64,000 nt of DNA from Streptomyces sp. (lineage in GTDB: Bacteria; Actinomycetota; Actinomycetes; Streptomycetales; Streptomycetaceae), in assembly GCF_019510245.1 (NCBI RefSeq), contig NZ_JAEKKT010000154.1:1-64000 (forward strand), in the 5' to 3' direction. Under the pieces are notes generated by a model that saw only the letters and a program-made list of their open reading frames with translations, searched no databases and was not told the origin of the DNA. Shown in pieces: positions 39,396 to 50,255 of this stretch. Each line of letters opens with the position of its first letter. Position 1 is the first letter of the stretch. The position numbers and the translations under genes were made by a program.

Positions 39396-41306
39396 TCACT
39401 TCCGGTACAGCGCCTCGATCTCGGCCGCGTACCGGGCGGTCACCGCGTGCCGCTTGACCTTCAGGGACGGCGTGAGCAGGCCGTTCTCCTCGTTGAACTC
39501 GCCCTCCACCAGGGCGAAGGCACGGATCGACTCGGCGCGGGAGACGGCCAGGTTGGCATGGTCGACCGCCTTCTGCACCTCGGCCCGCATCCGGTCGTCG
39601 CGCACCAGCTCGGCGAGCGGGGTGCCCGGCGGCAGTCTGCGTACGGCCAGCCAGTGGGCGACCGCCTCCGGGTCCAGCGTGATCAGCGCGGCGACGAACG
39701 GCCGGTTGTCGCCGACCACCAGGCACTGGCCGACGGGCGACCGGCTGCGCAGCCGGTCCTCCAGGACGGCCGGGGAGACGTTCTTGCCGCCGGAGGTGAC
39801 CAGGATGTCCTTCTTGCGGCCGGTGATGGTGAGATAGCCGTCCTCGTCGAGGGCGCCGAGGTCGCCGGTCTCGAACCAGCCCTCGTCCGCCAGCACTTCG
39901 GCCGTCGCGGCCGGGTTGTTCCAGTACGAGCCGAACACCACCGCGCCCTTGATCAGCACCTCGCCGTCCTCGGCGATCCGGACGGCCGTCCCCGGGATCG
40001 GCTGCCCCACCGTGCCGGGGCGCGGCGCGAGCGGCGGCACGATCGTGGCGGCCGCACTGGTCTCGGTGAGGCCGTAGCCCTCGTAGACGACGATGCCGGC
40101 CGCGTGGAAGAACAGGTTGAGGTCGCGGTCGAGCGGTGAGCCGCCGCTGATGGCGTACCGCATCCGGCCGCCGAGTTCCTTGCGGATCCGGCGGTAGACC
40201 AGCAGGTCGTACAGCGCCCAGGCGGCGTACAGGCCGGGCCCGGGGCCTTTGCCCGTGCCGAGGAACCTGTTGAGATACGCCTCGGCGAACCGCACGCCGA
40301 TCCGCTCCGCCCGGTCGAAGGAGGCGGCCCGGCCGATCTTCTCGGCGGTCGCCCGCCCGGTGTCGTGGATCTTCTCGAAGAGGTACGGCACCCCGACCAG
40401 GAACGTCGGCCGGAACTCCCGCAGCACGGGCCGCAGTTCGTCCGGCTTCACGCTCGGGAAGTGACCCATCTCGATGCGGCCCAGCAGGCAGGCGATCTGG
40501 AGCGTACGGCCCAGGATGTGGGCGAGCGGCAGGAAGAGCAGGGTGGACGCGGTCTGGCCGGTGACCGCCTGGAAGACGGGGTGCAGCAGCTCGACCGTGT
40601 TGGCGGCCTCGGCGTGCAGGTTGGCGTGGGTGAGGACACAGCCCTTGGGGCGGCCGGTGGTGCCGGAGGTGTAGCAGACGGTGGCGACCGTGTCGGGGGT
40701 GAGGCCGCCACGGCGTTTGGCCACCTCCTCGTCCGGGACCCCCTGGCCGAGGAGGGCGAGGTCGGCGAGCGCGCCGCCGTCGATTTCCCAGATGCGCGGG
40801 GGGCCGGAGTGGGAGGCGGTGCCGGTGGTGACCGTTGCGGTGTGCTGCGCGGTCTCGGTGACGACGTGGCGGGCGCCGGAGTCGCGGACGATCCACTCCA
40901 CCTGCTCGGCGGAGGAGGTGGGGTAGACCGGGACGGTCACACCGCCGGCCGCCCAGACGGCGAAGTCGAGGACCGTCCACTCGTAGCGGGTCCGGGACAT
41001 CACCGCGACGCGGTCGCCTGCGGCGAGGCCGGCGGCGATCAGGCCCTTTGCGGTGTCGGTCACTTGGGTGGCGAAGGCAGCTGCCGTGACGGCGCCCTCG
41101 CCGCGGCGGATGGCTGTCGAGTGGGGTGCCTCCGCCGCGTTGGTGTAGGGGAGGTCCGCGAGGGAGCCCGTCGTGAGCGGAGCGGCGAGGGGCGGGCGGC
41201 GCGCCTCCCGCACGACCCCGGCCTCGTCCTTGATGATTTCGACCTTGCCCCGGTCGGCCAGGTCGGTTCGTTGACGTGCTCGTTTGAGGTCGCTGCGTAC
41301 GCTCAT
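39396..41306 (-). CDS. long-chain acyl-CoA synthetase (FadD15-like, AMP-binding)
   Basis: 636 aa ANL-family enzyme. YTSGTTGRPKGCVLTH (about residues 212-227) is the phosphate loop, GYGLTETSAAA the A5 motif, WFETGDLGALDEDGYLTITGRKKD the A7-A8 region, and Lys near the C-terminus (PSLKVKRHAV) the A10 lysine. It activates fatty acids to acyl-CoA. There is no clear ribosome site; a TetR-like palindrome lies 11-26 bp upstream. Confidence 0.88.
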   Translation of the reverse strand: MSVRSDLKRARQRTDLADRGKVEIIKDEAGVVREARRPPLAAPLTTGSLADLPYTNAAEAPHSTAIRRGEGAVTAAAFATQVTDTAKGLIAAGLAAGDRVAVMSRTRYEWTVLDFAVWAAGGVTVPVYPTSSAEQVEWIVRDSGARHVVTETAQHTATVTTGTASHSGPPRIWEIDGGALADLALLGQGVPDEEVAKRRGGLTPDTVATVCYTSGTTGRPKGCVLTHANLHAEAANTVELLHPVFQAVTGQTASTLLFLPLAHILGRTLQIACLLGRIEMGHFPSVKPDELRPVLREFRPTFLVGVPYLFEKIHDTGRATAEKIGRAASFDRAERIGVRFAEAYLNRFLGTGKGPGPGLYAAWALYDLLVYRRIRKELGGRMRYAISGGSPLDRDLNLFFHAAGIVVYEGYGLTETSAAATIVPPLAPRPGTVGQPIPGTAVRIAEDGEVLIKGAVVFGSYWNNPAATAEVLADEGWFETGDLGALDEDGYLTITGRKKDILVTSGGKNVSPAVLEDRLRSRSPVGQCLVVGDNRPFVAALITLDPEAVAHWLAVRRLPPGTPLAELVRDDRMRAEVQKAVDHANLAVSRAESIRAFALVEGEFNEENGLLTPSLKVKRHAVTARYAAEIEALYRK

Positions 41307-41316
41307 GGGGCGTCAA

Positions 41317-41332
41317 CTTACTCGGAAGTAAG
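41317..41332. promoter_or_regulatory. palindrome at the acyl-CoA synthetase start
   Basis: CTTACTCGGAAGTAAG: 6-bp arms around CGGA. Its distance from the ATG (11-26 bp) suits a TetR-type repressor of fatty-acid genes; no such regulator is adjacent. Confidence 0.55.
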
Positions 41333-41382
41333 GGGAGGTCAATGGGTTCGGAGGGTTTGGAGTTCGGGTGCGGGTGAGTGGG

Positions 41383-41447
41383 GGCTGGTCGCGCAGTTCC
41401 TCCCCCAGCCTTCGGCCGGGGGTACCCCCAGCGCCCCCGAAGGGGTG
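41383..41447 (+). repeat. family A repeat interrupted by family B repeat
   Basis: The family A left half GGCTGGTCGCGCAGTTCC (41383-41400) and right half CGCCCCCGAAGGGGTGC (from about 41432) flank a complete family B palindrome (CCCCCAGCCTTCGGCCGGGG with GTACCCCCAG, 41401-41431). Family B also occurs inside copA. Confidence 0.8.
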
Positions 41448-41449
41448 CT

Positions 41450-42931
41450 TCAGCTCGCCTCCTGGATGGCCCTCGCGAGGTCCGCGACGTCCTTGTCCTC
41501 CGTCGTCCTTGCCAGCGTTGCGGCGCGGGCCTGGAGCTTTCCGAGACCCGGGCTCCCCGGCATGTCGTACTCCCCGTCCGCCAGTGCGTCCGCGAAGTAG
41601 GCCGCCACCGCCGTTACTTGGAAGCGCGGGGAGGCGGACCAGACGCTGTCGTGGAGGGCGTCGGTCTCCATCGAGCCCGTGTTCTCGTGCGGGGTGCGGG
41701 TGTCGGGGTCCAGCCAGCGGACCGTGGCCGTCGCGAGGTGGCCGTCCGTGTGCGGCTTGGTGCGGACGGCGTAGAGGGCGGTGACCGTGTGGCCGGGGCC
41801 GATCTCGCCGCCGTCGACCCTGTCGTCGCGGAAGTCCCGGTCGGCGACCTTGCGGTCCTGGTAGCCGATCAGGTGGAACTCGGCGACCGTGTGCGGGTCG
41901 AAGGCCACCTGGGCCTTGGCGTCGCGGGCCACCAGGTCGATGTTCTGCGGGAGTTGCCGGCAGAAGACGTCCGCGGCGGTCGCGGTGTCGGAGACGTACA
42001 CCGTGTGGCCGTCGCCCTTGTCGGCCAGGCGTTCCATGAGCGCGTCGCCGTAGTCGCTGCCCACGCCGACGCCGAACAGGGTGATGCCGTACTCGCGGCG
42101 GTCGCCGTCGATGCGCCGGAGGATGGCGTTCGGGTCGGTCTCGCCGTCGTTGGCGAGGGCGTCGGAGATCAGGACGACGCGGTTGGTGGCGTTCTTGCGC
42201 AGGCCCTCGACGGCGGTGGCGTAGCCGGTCTCGACGCCCTCGCCGAGGTTGGTGGAGGAGAGTGCCTCGAGGCCGTCGACGGCGTCGTGGATCTCGGCGC
42301 GGTGGCCGCCGAGGCGAGTCATCGGGAGGACCGTCTCGGCGTGTTCGCTGAAGGTGACGAGCGCGACCGAGTCGTCGTCGCGCAGCCGGTCGGTCATCGT
42401 GTCCAGGGACTTCTTCGCGAGGTCGAGCCGGCCCGGTTCGCCCATGGAGCCGGAGACGTCGACGACGAAGGTGAGGGCGGCCGGGGGGCGGGCGCCGGGG
42501 TCGTCGTCGGTGGGGCGGGTGGCGAGGCCCACCCGGACCAGGGACCAGTCCGGCTTGCCGGTGCGGGCGCCGTCGACGGTGACCGTGAAGCCGTTGTGCT
42601 CGGGTGTGCGGTAGTCCTGGCGGAAGCTGTTGACGAATTCCTCGGGCCGGATCGTCGAGGGGTCGGGGCGGCCGCCGTCGGCGAGGGTGCGGCGGGCGTA
42701 GCCGTAGGAGGCGGTGTCGACGTCGAGGGCGAAGGTGGAGAGGTGGTCGGAGGGCGGGGCGGTCTCGTCGCCCTGGGCCGCGGACGGGGCCGGGGCCCCG
42801 GTGGCGATCGTGTAGTTCGGGCCGTTCGCGTGGTTCTCGTCCGCGCCGCAGGCGGTCAGCAGCAGGGTGCCCGCGGTGGTGAGGGCGAGCAGTGCCGCGC
42901 ACGTCTGTCGTCGGGTCCGGTGTCGGTTCAT
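41450..42931 (-). CDS. VWA-domain lipoprotein
   Basis: 493 aa. Lipobox LLTAC at about residue 24-28 predicts a membrane-anchored lipoprotein. A von Willebrand A domain with MIDAS DVSGSMG follows (about 145-330), then a DUF3520-like tail (FDPHTVAEFHLIGYQDR). Similar to YfbK family proteins, whose role is unclear; it may bind a protein partner on the outer face through metal. AGGGGGC precedes the ATG. Confidence 0.83.
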   Translation of the reverse strand: MNRHRTRRQTCAALLALTTAGTLLLTACGADENHANGPNYTIATGAPAPSAAQGDETAPPSDHLSTFALDVDTASYGYARRTLADGGRPDPSTIRPEEFVNSFRQDYRTPEHNGFTVTVDGARTGKPDWSLVRVGLATRPTDDDPGARPPAALTFVVDVSGSMGEPGRLDLAKKSLDTMTDRLRDDDSVALVTFSEHAETVLPMTRLGGHRAEIHDAVDGLEALSSTNLGEGVETGYATAVEGLRKNATNRVVLISDALANDGETDPNAILRRIDGDRREYGITLFGVGVGSDYGDALMERLADKGDGHTVYVSDTATAADVFCRQLPQNIDLVARDAKAQVAFDPHTVAEFHLIGYQDRKVADRDFRDDRVDGGEIGPGHTVTALYAVRTKPHTDGHLATATVRWLDPDTRTPHENTGSMETDALHDSVWSASPRFQVTAVAAYFADALADGEYDMPGSPGLGKLQARAATLARTTEDKDVADLARAIQEAS

Positions 42932-43087
42932 CGGTGTGCCCCCTGTGCCGGTCGGAGTCGACGTCCTGACTTGTCGTCGACTGTGACGGCGCAGGGGGCC
43001 GGAACGTGCGCCCCGATGCGTTGCGGATGGATCTCGAAGAGGCCACGGACCATGGGCTCCGAGGCCGGAGGGAGATCGTCCGGTGAC

Positions 43088-43951
43088 CTAGGAGACGATG
43101 TCCTTGCGGGCGAAACCGCGGAAGGCCAGCGCGAACAGCACCAGGGCGTACGTTATCGAGACCGCCGTGCCCTGGATCATGCCGGACCACTCCAGGTGGG
43201 GTTGTACGGCGTCCGCCCAGGCGAACTGCCAGTGCGCGGGCAGGAAGTCGCGCCAGTGGCCGAGGGCGGTGACCGCGTCCAGGACGTTGCCGACGATGGT
43301 CAGGCCGACCGCGCCGCCGACCGCGCCGAGGGGGGCGTCGGTCTTCGTGGAGAGCCAGAACGCGAGTCCCGCGGTGACCAGTTGGGACAGGAAGATGTAC
43401 CCGACGACGATCACGAGGCGCTGGGCGGCGGTGGTGGTGTCGAGGGCGCCGCCGGTGGGGATCTGGAGGGGTCCCCAGCCGTAGGCGGCCGTGCCGACGG
43501 CCAGGGCGACCAGCGGCAGCAGGATCATCGCGGCCAGGCTCAGGCCGAGCGCGACGACCAGCTTGGACCACAGCAGGCGGGCCCTCGGCACGGGTGCCGC
43601 GAGCAGGTAGCGCAGGGAGGACCAGCCGGCCTCCGAGGCGACGGTGTCCCCGCAGAACAGGGCGACCGGGATGACCAGCAGGAAGCCCGCGGACACGAAC
43701 AGGTTGACCGCGGCGAAGTTGGCACCGGACGCGGTGGCCGTGTCCAGCAGGGTGACCTGGCCGTTCTCCCTGCCCGGCTGGCCGCCGACGGCGAACGCGA
43801 TCAGCAGCACGAAGGGCAGTACGGCCAGGATCGCGCCCATCACCAGGGTGCGGCGCCGCTTGAGCTGGCGGACCAGCTCGACGCGGAGCGGCAGGGTGCG
43901 GCCCGCCCGGTAGCCGGAGGCGACCGCGGCCTTCTCGGTGAGCGCGCTCAC
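43088..43951 (-). CDS. ABC-2-type transporter permease
   Basis: 287 aa with about six TM helices; LKRRRTLVMGAILAVLPF near residue 30 and GDTVASEAGWSSLRYLLAAPVPR (split: GDTVASEAGW, SLRYLLAAPVPR) are ABC-2 permease features. It is coupled by ATGA to the ATPase fusion upstream and forms the export channel with it. Confidence 0.82.
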   Translation of the reverse strand: MSALTEKAAVASGYRAGRTLPLRVELVRQLKRRRTLVMGAILAVLPFVLLIAFAVGGQPGRENGQVTLLDTATASGANFAAVNLFVSAGFLLVIPVALFCGDTVASEAGWSSLRYLLAAPVPRARLLWSKLVVALGLSLAAMILLPLVALAVGTAAYGWGPLQIPTGGALDTTTAAQRLVIVVGYIFLSQLVTAGLAFWLSTKTDAPLGAVGGAVGLTIVGNVLDAVTALGHWRDFLPAHWQFAWADAVQPHLEWSGMIQGTAVSITYALVLFALAFRGFARKDIVS

Positions 43952-46596
43952 GCGGAACCTCCGATCAGGGTCAGGAAGGCGTCTTCCAGACGGCGGTGCG
44001 GGCCGACGGACGCCACCGGTACGTCGAGCCGGACGAGTTCGGCGACCAGGCGCGGGGCGCTGCCGCCGGGTTCCATGCGGACGAGCAGGCCGTCGTCCGT
44101 GCCGGTCACGGAGGCCACCCCGGGCAGCGCGGCCACCTTCTCCACGACCGGCTCCTCCAGCGGGGTGCCGGTGCCGACGAGGAGGGTGTCGCCGGAGCCG
44201 ACGATGTCGGCGACCGGTCCGGCCTGGACGAGCCGGCCGCGGTCCATCACCACGAGGTGGGTGCAGGACTGCTCGACCTCGGCGAGGAGATGGCTGGAGA
44301 CGATCACCGTGCGGCCGGCGGACGCGTAGCGGATCATCACCTCGCGCATCTCGCGGATCTGCGGCGGGTCGAGGCCGTTGGTGGGTTCGTCGAGGATGAG
44401 CAGGTCCGGCAGGCCGAGCATGGCCTGGGCGATGGCGAGGCGCTGGCGCATGCCCTGGGAGTACGTGCGGACCGCGCGGGCCAGCGCGTCGCCGAGGCCG
44501 GCGATCTCCAGGGCCTCCTCGATGTGGGAGTCCTCCGGCGGGCGCCCGGTGGCCTGCCAGTACAGCTCCAGGTTCTCCCGGCCGGACAGGTGCGGCAGGA
44601 AGCCGGCGCCCTCCACGAAGGCGCCGACCCGGGAGAGGACGGGGGCGCCGGGGCGGATGGCGTGGCCGAAGACCCGGACCTCGCCGCCGTCCGGCTTGAT
44701 CAGCCCCATCAGCATGCGCAGGGTGGTGGTCTTGCCCGCGCCGTTCGGGCCGAGGAGGCCCAGCACCTGGCCTTTCTCCACGCGGAAGGACAGCTCCCGG
44801 ACCGCGTACCGGTCGGCCGAACCGGCGTAGCGCTTGGTCAGGTCCGTTATCTCAAGCGGGACTTCGGCGAGCGCCGGGGCGGGGGCCGGGCCGGCGGTGC
44901 GGCGGCGGCCGGTGAGCAGCAGGGCCAGGGCGGCCACCGCGCCGGCCAGCGGCAGCCACCACACCCAGGCGGGCAGCGGTGCGGCGGCCGTGTCCACCCT
45001 GGGTGCCGTCGGCACGCTCAGGGGGCTCCTGAGGGAGACGGTGTAGGTGGCCGGGGCGGCCGGGGAGGCGTAGCCGAGGTCGGTGGAGGCGAGGACCAGG
45101 CGCAGCCGGTGGCCCTTCTGCACCTCGTGGTCGATGGCCGGGAGGGTGATCGTGACGTCCTTGCCGGCCTTGGCGCCCTCGACGCGGACCGGGGTGACCA
45201 GCTGGGAGGGCAGCACCTGCTGGGTACCGTCCGGGCCGACGTCGTACACCTTGCCGAAGAGCACGGCGTCGTCGCTGGTGGAGGTGAGGTGGACGGTGGC
45301 CGTGGGGGTGCCGGTGATCTGCACGGTGTCGGTCACCGGTGCCGAGTCGAAACGGGCGTACTGGCCCGGGAAGTCGAGGGAGATGCCGACGCCGAGGGAG
45401 GAGAGCTGGGCGAGGCCGCCGGAGCCGCCGAGGCCGGGCAGCGCGGAGACGCCGGGCGGGCTGGCGCCGGCCGGGTTGGCGACGCGCTGGGTGCCGCCCT
45501 TCAGGGTGATGTCCTTCCGGTCGCTCTCCAGGCCGGGGTAGCTGTCGGCGGTCGCGCCGCGCAGCTGGGCGGCGCCGTCGGTGGAGTCGACGCCGCCGGT
45601 GCGGGTGATCCGGAAGGCGGGCCCGGTGTCGGTGGCCTTGTCACCCTTCAGGTACCGGTCGAACCACGACGTGACCCGGCCCTCGACACGGCTGGTCTCC
45701 AGGTCACCGCCGTCGTGACCGCCGGCGATCCAGTCGACGTCGACGGGGGCGCCGTTGGCCTTGATGGCCTTCGCCGCGGCATCGGACTGGGCGAGCGTGA
45801 AGAGTGAGTCGGTCTGCCCTTGGAAGAGCAGCGTCGGCACCTTGATGCGGCTGCCGACGGCCGAGGGCGACCGCTCTTCGAGGAGCTTGACCGCGGCGGC
45901 GTCCGGCCTGCCCGACTCGGCGACCCGGTCGTACATCGCGCACAGCTCGGGCTGGAAGTTGGCGCAGCCGCCGCCGGTGTTGAAGAAGATCCCGGCCCAC
46001 AGCTTCTTGAAGACGCCGTTCGGGAACAGGGCGTCCGCGAGGTTCCAGTACGTGATGGACGGGGCGATGGCGTCCACGCGGTGGTCGTAACCGGCGGCGA
46101 GGAGGGAGATCGCGCCGCCGTACGAGCCGCCCGCCATCCCGACGCGCGGGTCACCGGCCTTGTCGAGCCGGACCTGGGGCTGCTTCGCCAGCCAGTCGAT
46201 GAGCCTGGAGACGTCGGCGACCTCGCCCTTCGGGTCGTTGAGGCCGATCTTCCCGGTGGACCTGCCGAAGCCGCGGGCGGACCAGGTGAGGACCGCGTAG
46301 CCGTCGCGGGCCAGGTCCTCGGCCTCGGCGCGCATGTCGTCCTTGCTGCCGCCGAAGCCGTGGGCGAGGAGGACCGCGGGGCGTCGGCCGGTGCCGGCGG
46401 CGGTGAAGAACGAGGTGTCGAGACGCACCCCGTCCACGGCCATGACCTTGTCGGTCCGGTGCACCGGGGACGGGTCGTCCGAGGCGACGGCCGTCCACGT
46501 GCCGGCGCCGCCGAGCACGACGACGGCGGCCGCGGCGGCCAGCAGCCGCCGCGGCCGCCCGAGCAGCGCTCGCAGGCCGGGGGGTCGAAGATCCAT
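43948..46596 (-). CDS. fusion: extracellular alpha/beta-hydrolase + TM + ABC ATPase
   Basis: 882 aa. Residues 1-45 are a signal anchor. About 50-545 is an X-Pro-dipeptidyl-peptidase/S15-like alpha/beta hydrolase: LLAHGFGGSKDD, nucleophile MAGGSYGGA, and a C-terminal jelly-roll with FPGQYARFDS and GHRLRLVLAS. A TM helix follows near 555 (WVWWLPLAGAVAALALLL). About 590-880 is an ABC ATPase with GPNGAGKTT, YSQGMRQRLAIAQAM and LILDEPTNGLDPP. The hydrolase faces out and the ATPase in, so substrate processing and transport are linked in one chain. The ribosome site is weak. Confidence 0.85.
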   Translation of the reverse strand: MDLRPPGLRALLGRPRRLLAAAAAVVVLGGAGTWTAVASDDPSPVHRTDKVMAVDGVRLDTSFFTAAGTGRRPAVLLAHGFGGSKDDMRAEAEDLARDGYAVLTWSARGFGRSTGKIGLNDPKGEVADVSRLIDWLAKQPQVRLDKAGDPRVGMAGGSYGGAISLLAAGYDHRVDAIAPSITYWNLADALFPNGVFKKLWAGIFFNTGGGCANFQPELCAMYDRVAESGRPDAAAVKLLEERSPSAVGSRIKVPTLLFQGQTDSLFTLAQSDAAAKAIKANGAPVDVDWIAGGHDGGDLETSRVEGRVTSWFDRYLKGDKATDTGPAFRITRTGGVDSTDGAAQLRGATADSYPGLESDRKDITLKGGTQRVANPAGASPPGVSALPGLGGSGGLAQLSSLGVGISLDFPGQYARFDSAPVTDTVQITGTPTATVHLTSTSDDAVLFGKVYDVGPDGTQQVLPSQLVTPVRVEGAKAGKDVTITLPAIDHEVQKGHRLRLVLASTDLGYASPAAPATYTVSLRSPLSVPTAPRVDTAAAPLPAWVWWLPLAGAVAALALLLTGRRRTAGPAPAPALAEVPLEITDLTKRYAGSADRYAVRELSFRVEKGQVLGLLGPNGAGKTTTLRMLMGLIKPDGGEVRVFGHAIRPGAPVLSRVGAFVEGAGFLPHLSGRENLELYWQATGRPPEDSHIEEALEIAGLGDALARAVRTYSQGMRQRLAIAQAMLGLPDLLILDEPTNGLDPPQIREMREVMIRYASAGRTVIVSSHLLAEVEQSCTHLVVMDRGRLVQAGPVADIVGSGDTLLVGTGTPLEEPVVEKVAALPGVASVTGTDDGLLVRMEPGGSAPRLVAELVRLDVPVASVGPHRRLEDAFLTLIGGSA

Positions 46597-46794
46597 GCTT
46601 CAACGGTACGGGTATGGACCGACGTCCGACGCCGACGGTGGGGTGAACCCGGCGCCATCCCCGCGGCGTACGGCGGCGTCCACCTGTACTCCGGGTGCGG
46701 TACATCGGGTTGACACGCCCGCCGGACACGAACGCTCAACCGCCGCTCCCCCGAGCACCACCACGCACCCGATCCCGCCGCCAACGGCGGACTC

Positions 46795-47004
46795 CGGCGG
46801 TGCCGAACCGGGCGGTGGATCCCCGCGGGCCGGTGGGGGCCGGTCGCGCAGTTCCCCGCGCCCCCGACGTCGGCCACCCGGCCCGGCGCTCACAACCCGC
46901 CGCCGCTCCACACAATCCCGCCGCAACGGCGACCAGCCATTCGGCGGTGCCGAACCGGGCGGTGGGGGCCGGTCGCGCAGTTCCCCGGGCTCCTGAGGTC
47001 GGCC
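46795..47004 (+). repeat. duplicated family A repeat cassette
   Basis: Two copies of a composite (GGCGGTGCCGAACCGGGCGG then GGTCGCGCAGTTCCCCG) start at about 46798 and 46943, the elements themselves at 46842 and 46971, each followed by GTCGGCC-NNCCGGCCCGGCG. They fill much of the 422-bp gap 46597-47018; no gene is seen there. Confidence 0.75.
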
Positions 47005-47018
47005 AGCCGGCCCGGCGA

Positions 47019-48416
47019 CTACGCCTGGGCGTCGTCCGGGATGGAGACCACCCAGTGGGTTTCCTTGCGGGGGCGGAGGTACAGGGCCCAGTAGAGGGTG
47101 GCGGCGGCGGTGATGCCGCCGGTCCAGAGGAGGTAGATCGTTTCCTGCTGGGTGAGGATGTAGCCGAGGACGGCGATGAGGAGGATCGGCATCGCGGGCC
47201 AGAGCGGCATGCGCCAGGCCGGGGTGTGCTTGTAGTGGCCTCGGCGGGCGAGGAGGGCGGCGACGGCGACGAGGAGGTACATGCCGGTCACCGAGACGCC
47301 CGTCACGCCGTACAGGGTGTCCAGGTTGACGAAGCAGAGGACGGCGCCGGGGACGCCGACGGCGAGGGTGGCGACCCAGGGGGAGCCGAAGCGGCCGAGG
47401 CGGGAGAGGGCGCTGTTGACCGGGGCCGGCCAGGCCTTGTCGCGGGCCGAGGCGAACAGGACGCGGGAGTTCTGGATGACCATGACGATGCCCGCGTTGA
47501 TGATCGCGAGGGCCACGCAGAGGCTGACGAAGGTGCCGACCGCGGAGTTGGACCAGGCCGTGACCATGGAGCTGATGTCACCGCCGGTGAGGGCCTTGAG
47601 GTCGGTCGCGCCCATGGTGATCGCGGCGACCGGGACGAGGATGACCACCGTGGAGATCGCGAGGGTGGCGAGGACCGTACGGGCGACGTTGCGGCGCGGG
47701 TCCTCCAGTTCCTCGGAGAGGTAGACCGCCGTCGAGAAGCCCTGGGTGACGAAGAGGGCGATGGCCAGGCCGGAGACGACGAGCATCGCGGTGACGGTCG
47801 TGGTGTGCCCGCCCGTGTCCGCGACCTGCATCGAGGTGAGGCTGCCGACGCCCCGGTGGCTGTGGGAGAAGCCCAGCACCGCCACCACGCCGGCCGCGAT
47901 GACCTCCAGGACCAGGAAGATGCCGGTGATCCAGGCGTTCGCGCGCAGGTCCAGCAGGCCGGCGAGGGTCGCGAGGAGCATCACTCCGGCGCCGGTCATG
48001 GCCGGGTCCAGGTGCACGATCGGGGCGAGGTAGTCGGCCGTGCCCATCGCGATCACCGGGGGCACGATCATCACGACGAGGAGGGAGAGGACGAAGACCA
48101 GCCAGCCGGCGAGACGGCCCGCCATCGTCGAGACCATCGCGTACTCGCCGCCCGCGCTGGGGATGAGCGTGCCCAGCTCGGAGTAGCAGAACGCCACGGC
48201 GATACAGAGGAGGGAGCCGATCGCGATCGTGAGGGCGGTGGCGGTCCCGAGAGAACCGAACAGGTCGGGGACGACCACGAAGAGCGTGGAGGCCGGGGTG
48301 ACGCAGGAGAGGGTGAGGAGGGTGCCGCCGACTACTCCGATGGAGCGCTTGAGCGTCTTGGGGCTGTCGGACGCCTCTGTGGCGGCGTTCTCGACAGGGC
48401 GGAGCGTGTCGGTCAT
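47019..48416 (-). CDS. APC-superfamily amino acid permease
   Basis: 465 aa with about twelve TM helices. LSCVTPASTLFVVVPDLFG and SELGTLIPSAGGEYAMV are the helix 1 and helix 2 motifs of the APC/amino-acid-polyamine family; a later EELEDPRRNVARTV loop also fits. It should import an amino acid or amine with protons. The substrate is unknown. GGAACCG lies upstream of the ATG at 48416. Confidence 0.85.
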   Translation of the reverse strand: MTDTLRPVENAATEASDSPKTLKRSIGVVGGTLLTLSCVTPASTLFVVVPDLFGSLGTATALTIAIGSLLCIAVAFCYSELGTLIPSAGGEYAMVSTMAGRLAGWLVFVLSLLVVMIVPPVIAMGTADYLAPIVHLDPAMTGAGVMLLATLAGLLDLRANAWITGIFLVLEVIAAGVVAVLGFSHSHRGVGSLTSMQVADTGGHTTTVTAMLVVSGLAIALFVTQGFSTAVYLSEELEDPRRNVARTVLATLAISTVVILVPVAAITMGATDLKALTGGDISSMVTAWSNSAVGTFVSLCVALAIINAGIVMVIQNSRVLFASARDKAWPAPVNSALSRLGRFGSPWVATLAVGVPGAVLCFVNLDTLYGVTGVSVTGMYLLVAVAALLARRGHYKHTPAWRMPLWPAMPILLIAVLGYILTQQETIYLLWTGGITAAATLYWALYLRPRKETHWVVSIPDDAQA

Positions 48417-48601
48417 GCGGCGGTTCCGATCGACTCTGGTGGATGCCTCCGGGCGGCTGAACTGAGCGCATGGAACCCCGACGAAAACCATTGCGTCAAT
48501 GGCTGTTTACCTTCGGATTCCGCACTCGTAAAGCAAGGCCAGCCACATCGCTTTCGTAGGAACAAGCGGCAGGATGCCGAAATCATCAAGCTTATGATCC
48601 G

Positions 48602-48626
48602 CATGACCTTGGTTTCGAAGGTCATG
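48602..48626. promoter_or_regulatory. inverted repeat in permease upstream region
   Basis: CATGACCTT (48602-48610) and AAGGTCATG (48618-48626) are perfect arms around 7 nt, in a lower-GC 270-bp region between the permease start and the next terminator. Possible operator of a TetR or GntR protein; the rest of 48417-48690 holds no gene that I can support. Confidence 0.4.
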
Positions 48627-48696
48627 AACGCAAAGAACTTAAGTCACCCGTTTCATCCCATGAAAACGAGAACCGCAGCACGGTCGGCAAAAAAAA

Positions 48697-48727
48697 TCGG
48701 GGCCGTCCGGTATCCGGACGGCCCCGA
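48697..48727 (-). terminator. intrinsic terminator of the inositol operon
   Basis: TCGGGGCCGTCCGG (48697-48710) pairs perfectly with 48714-48727 around TAT. On the minus strand it is followed by eight T residues, a textbook rho-independent terminator just after mmsA. Confidence 0.92.
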
Positions 48728-48746
48728 CAGGGTCAGGCGGCCACGC

Positions 48747-50241
<1,495 letters not shown>

Positions 50242-50255
50242 GACCGGTTACTCCT

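Noticed and set aside
46600..46926. 108-aa minus-strand frame in the repeat-rich gap
   Set aside because: It is composed of duplicated repeat DNA with no start signal or family features.
48413..48625. 70-aa minus-strand frame upstream of the permease
   Set aside because: No ribosome site, unusual composition and overlap with the permease start; more likely leader DNA.
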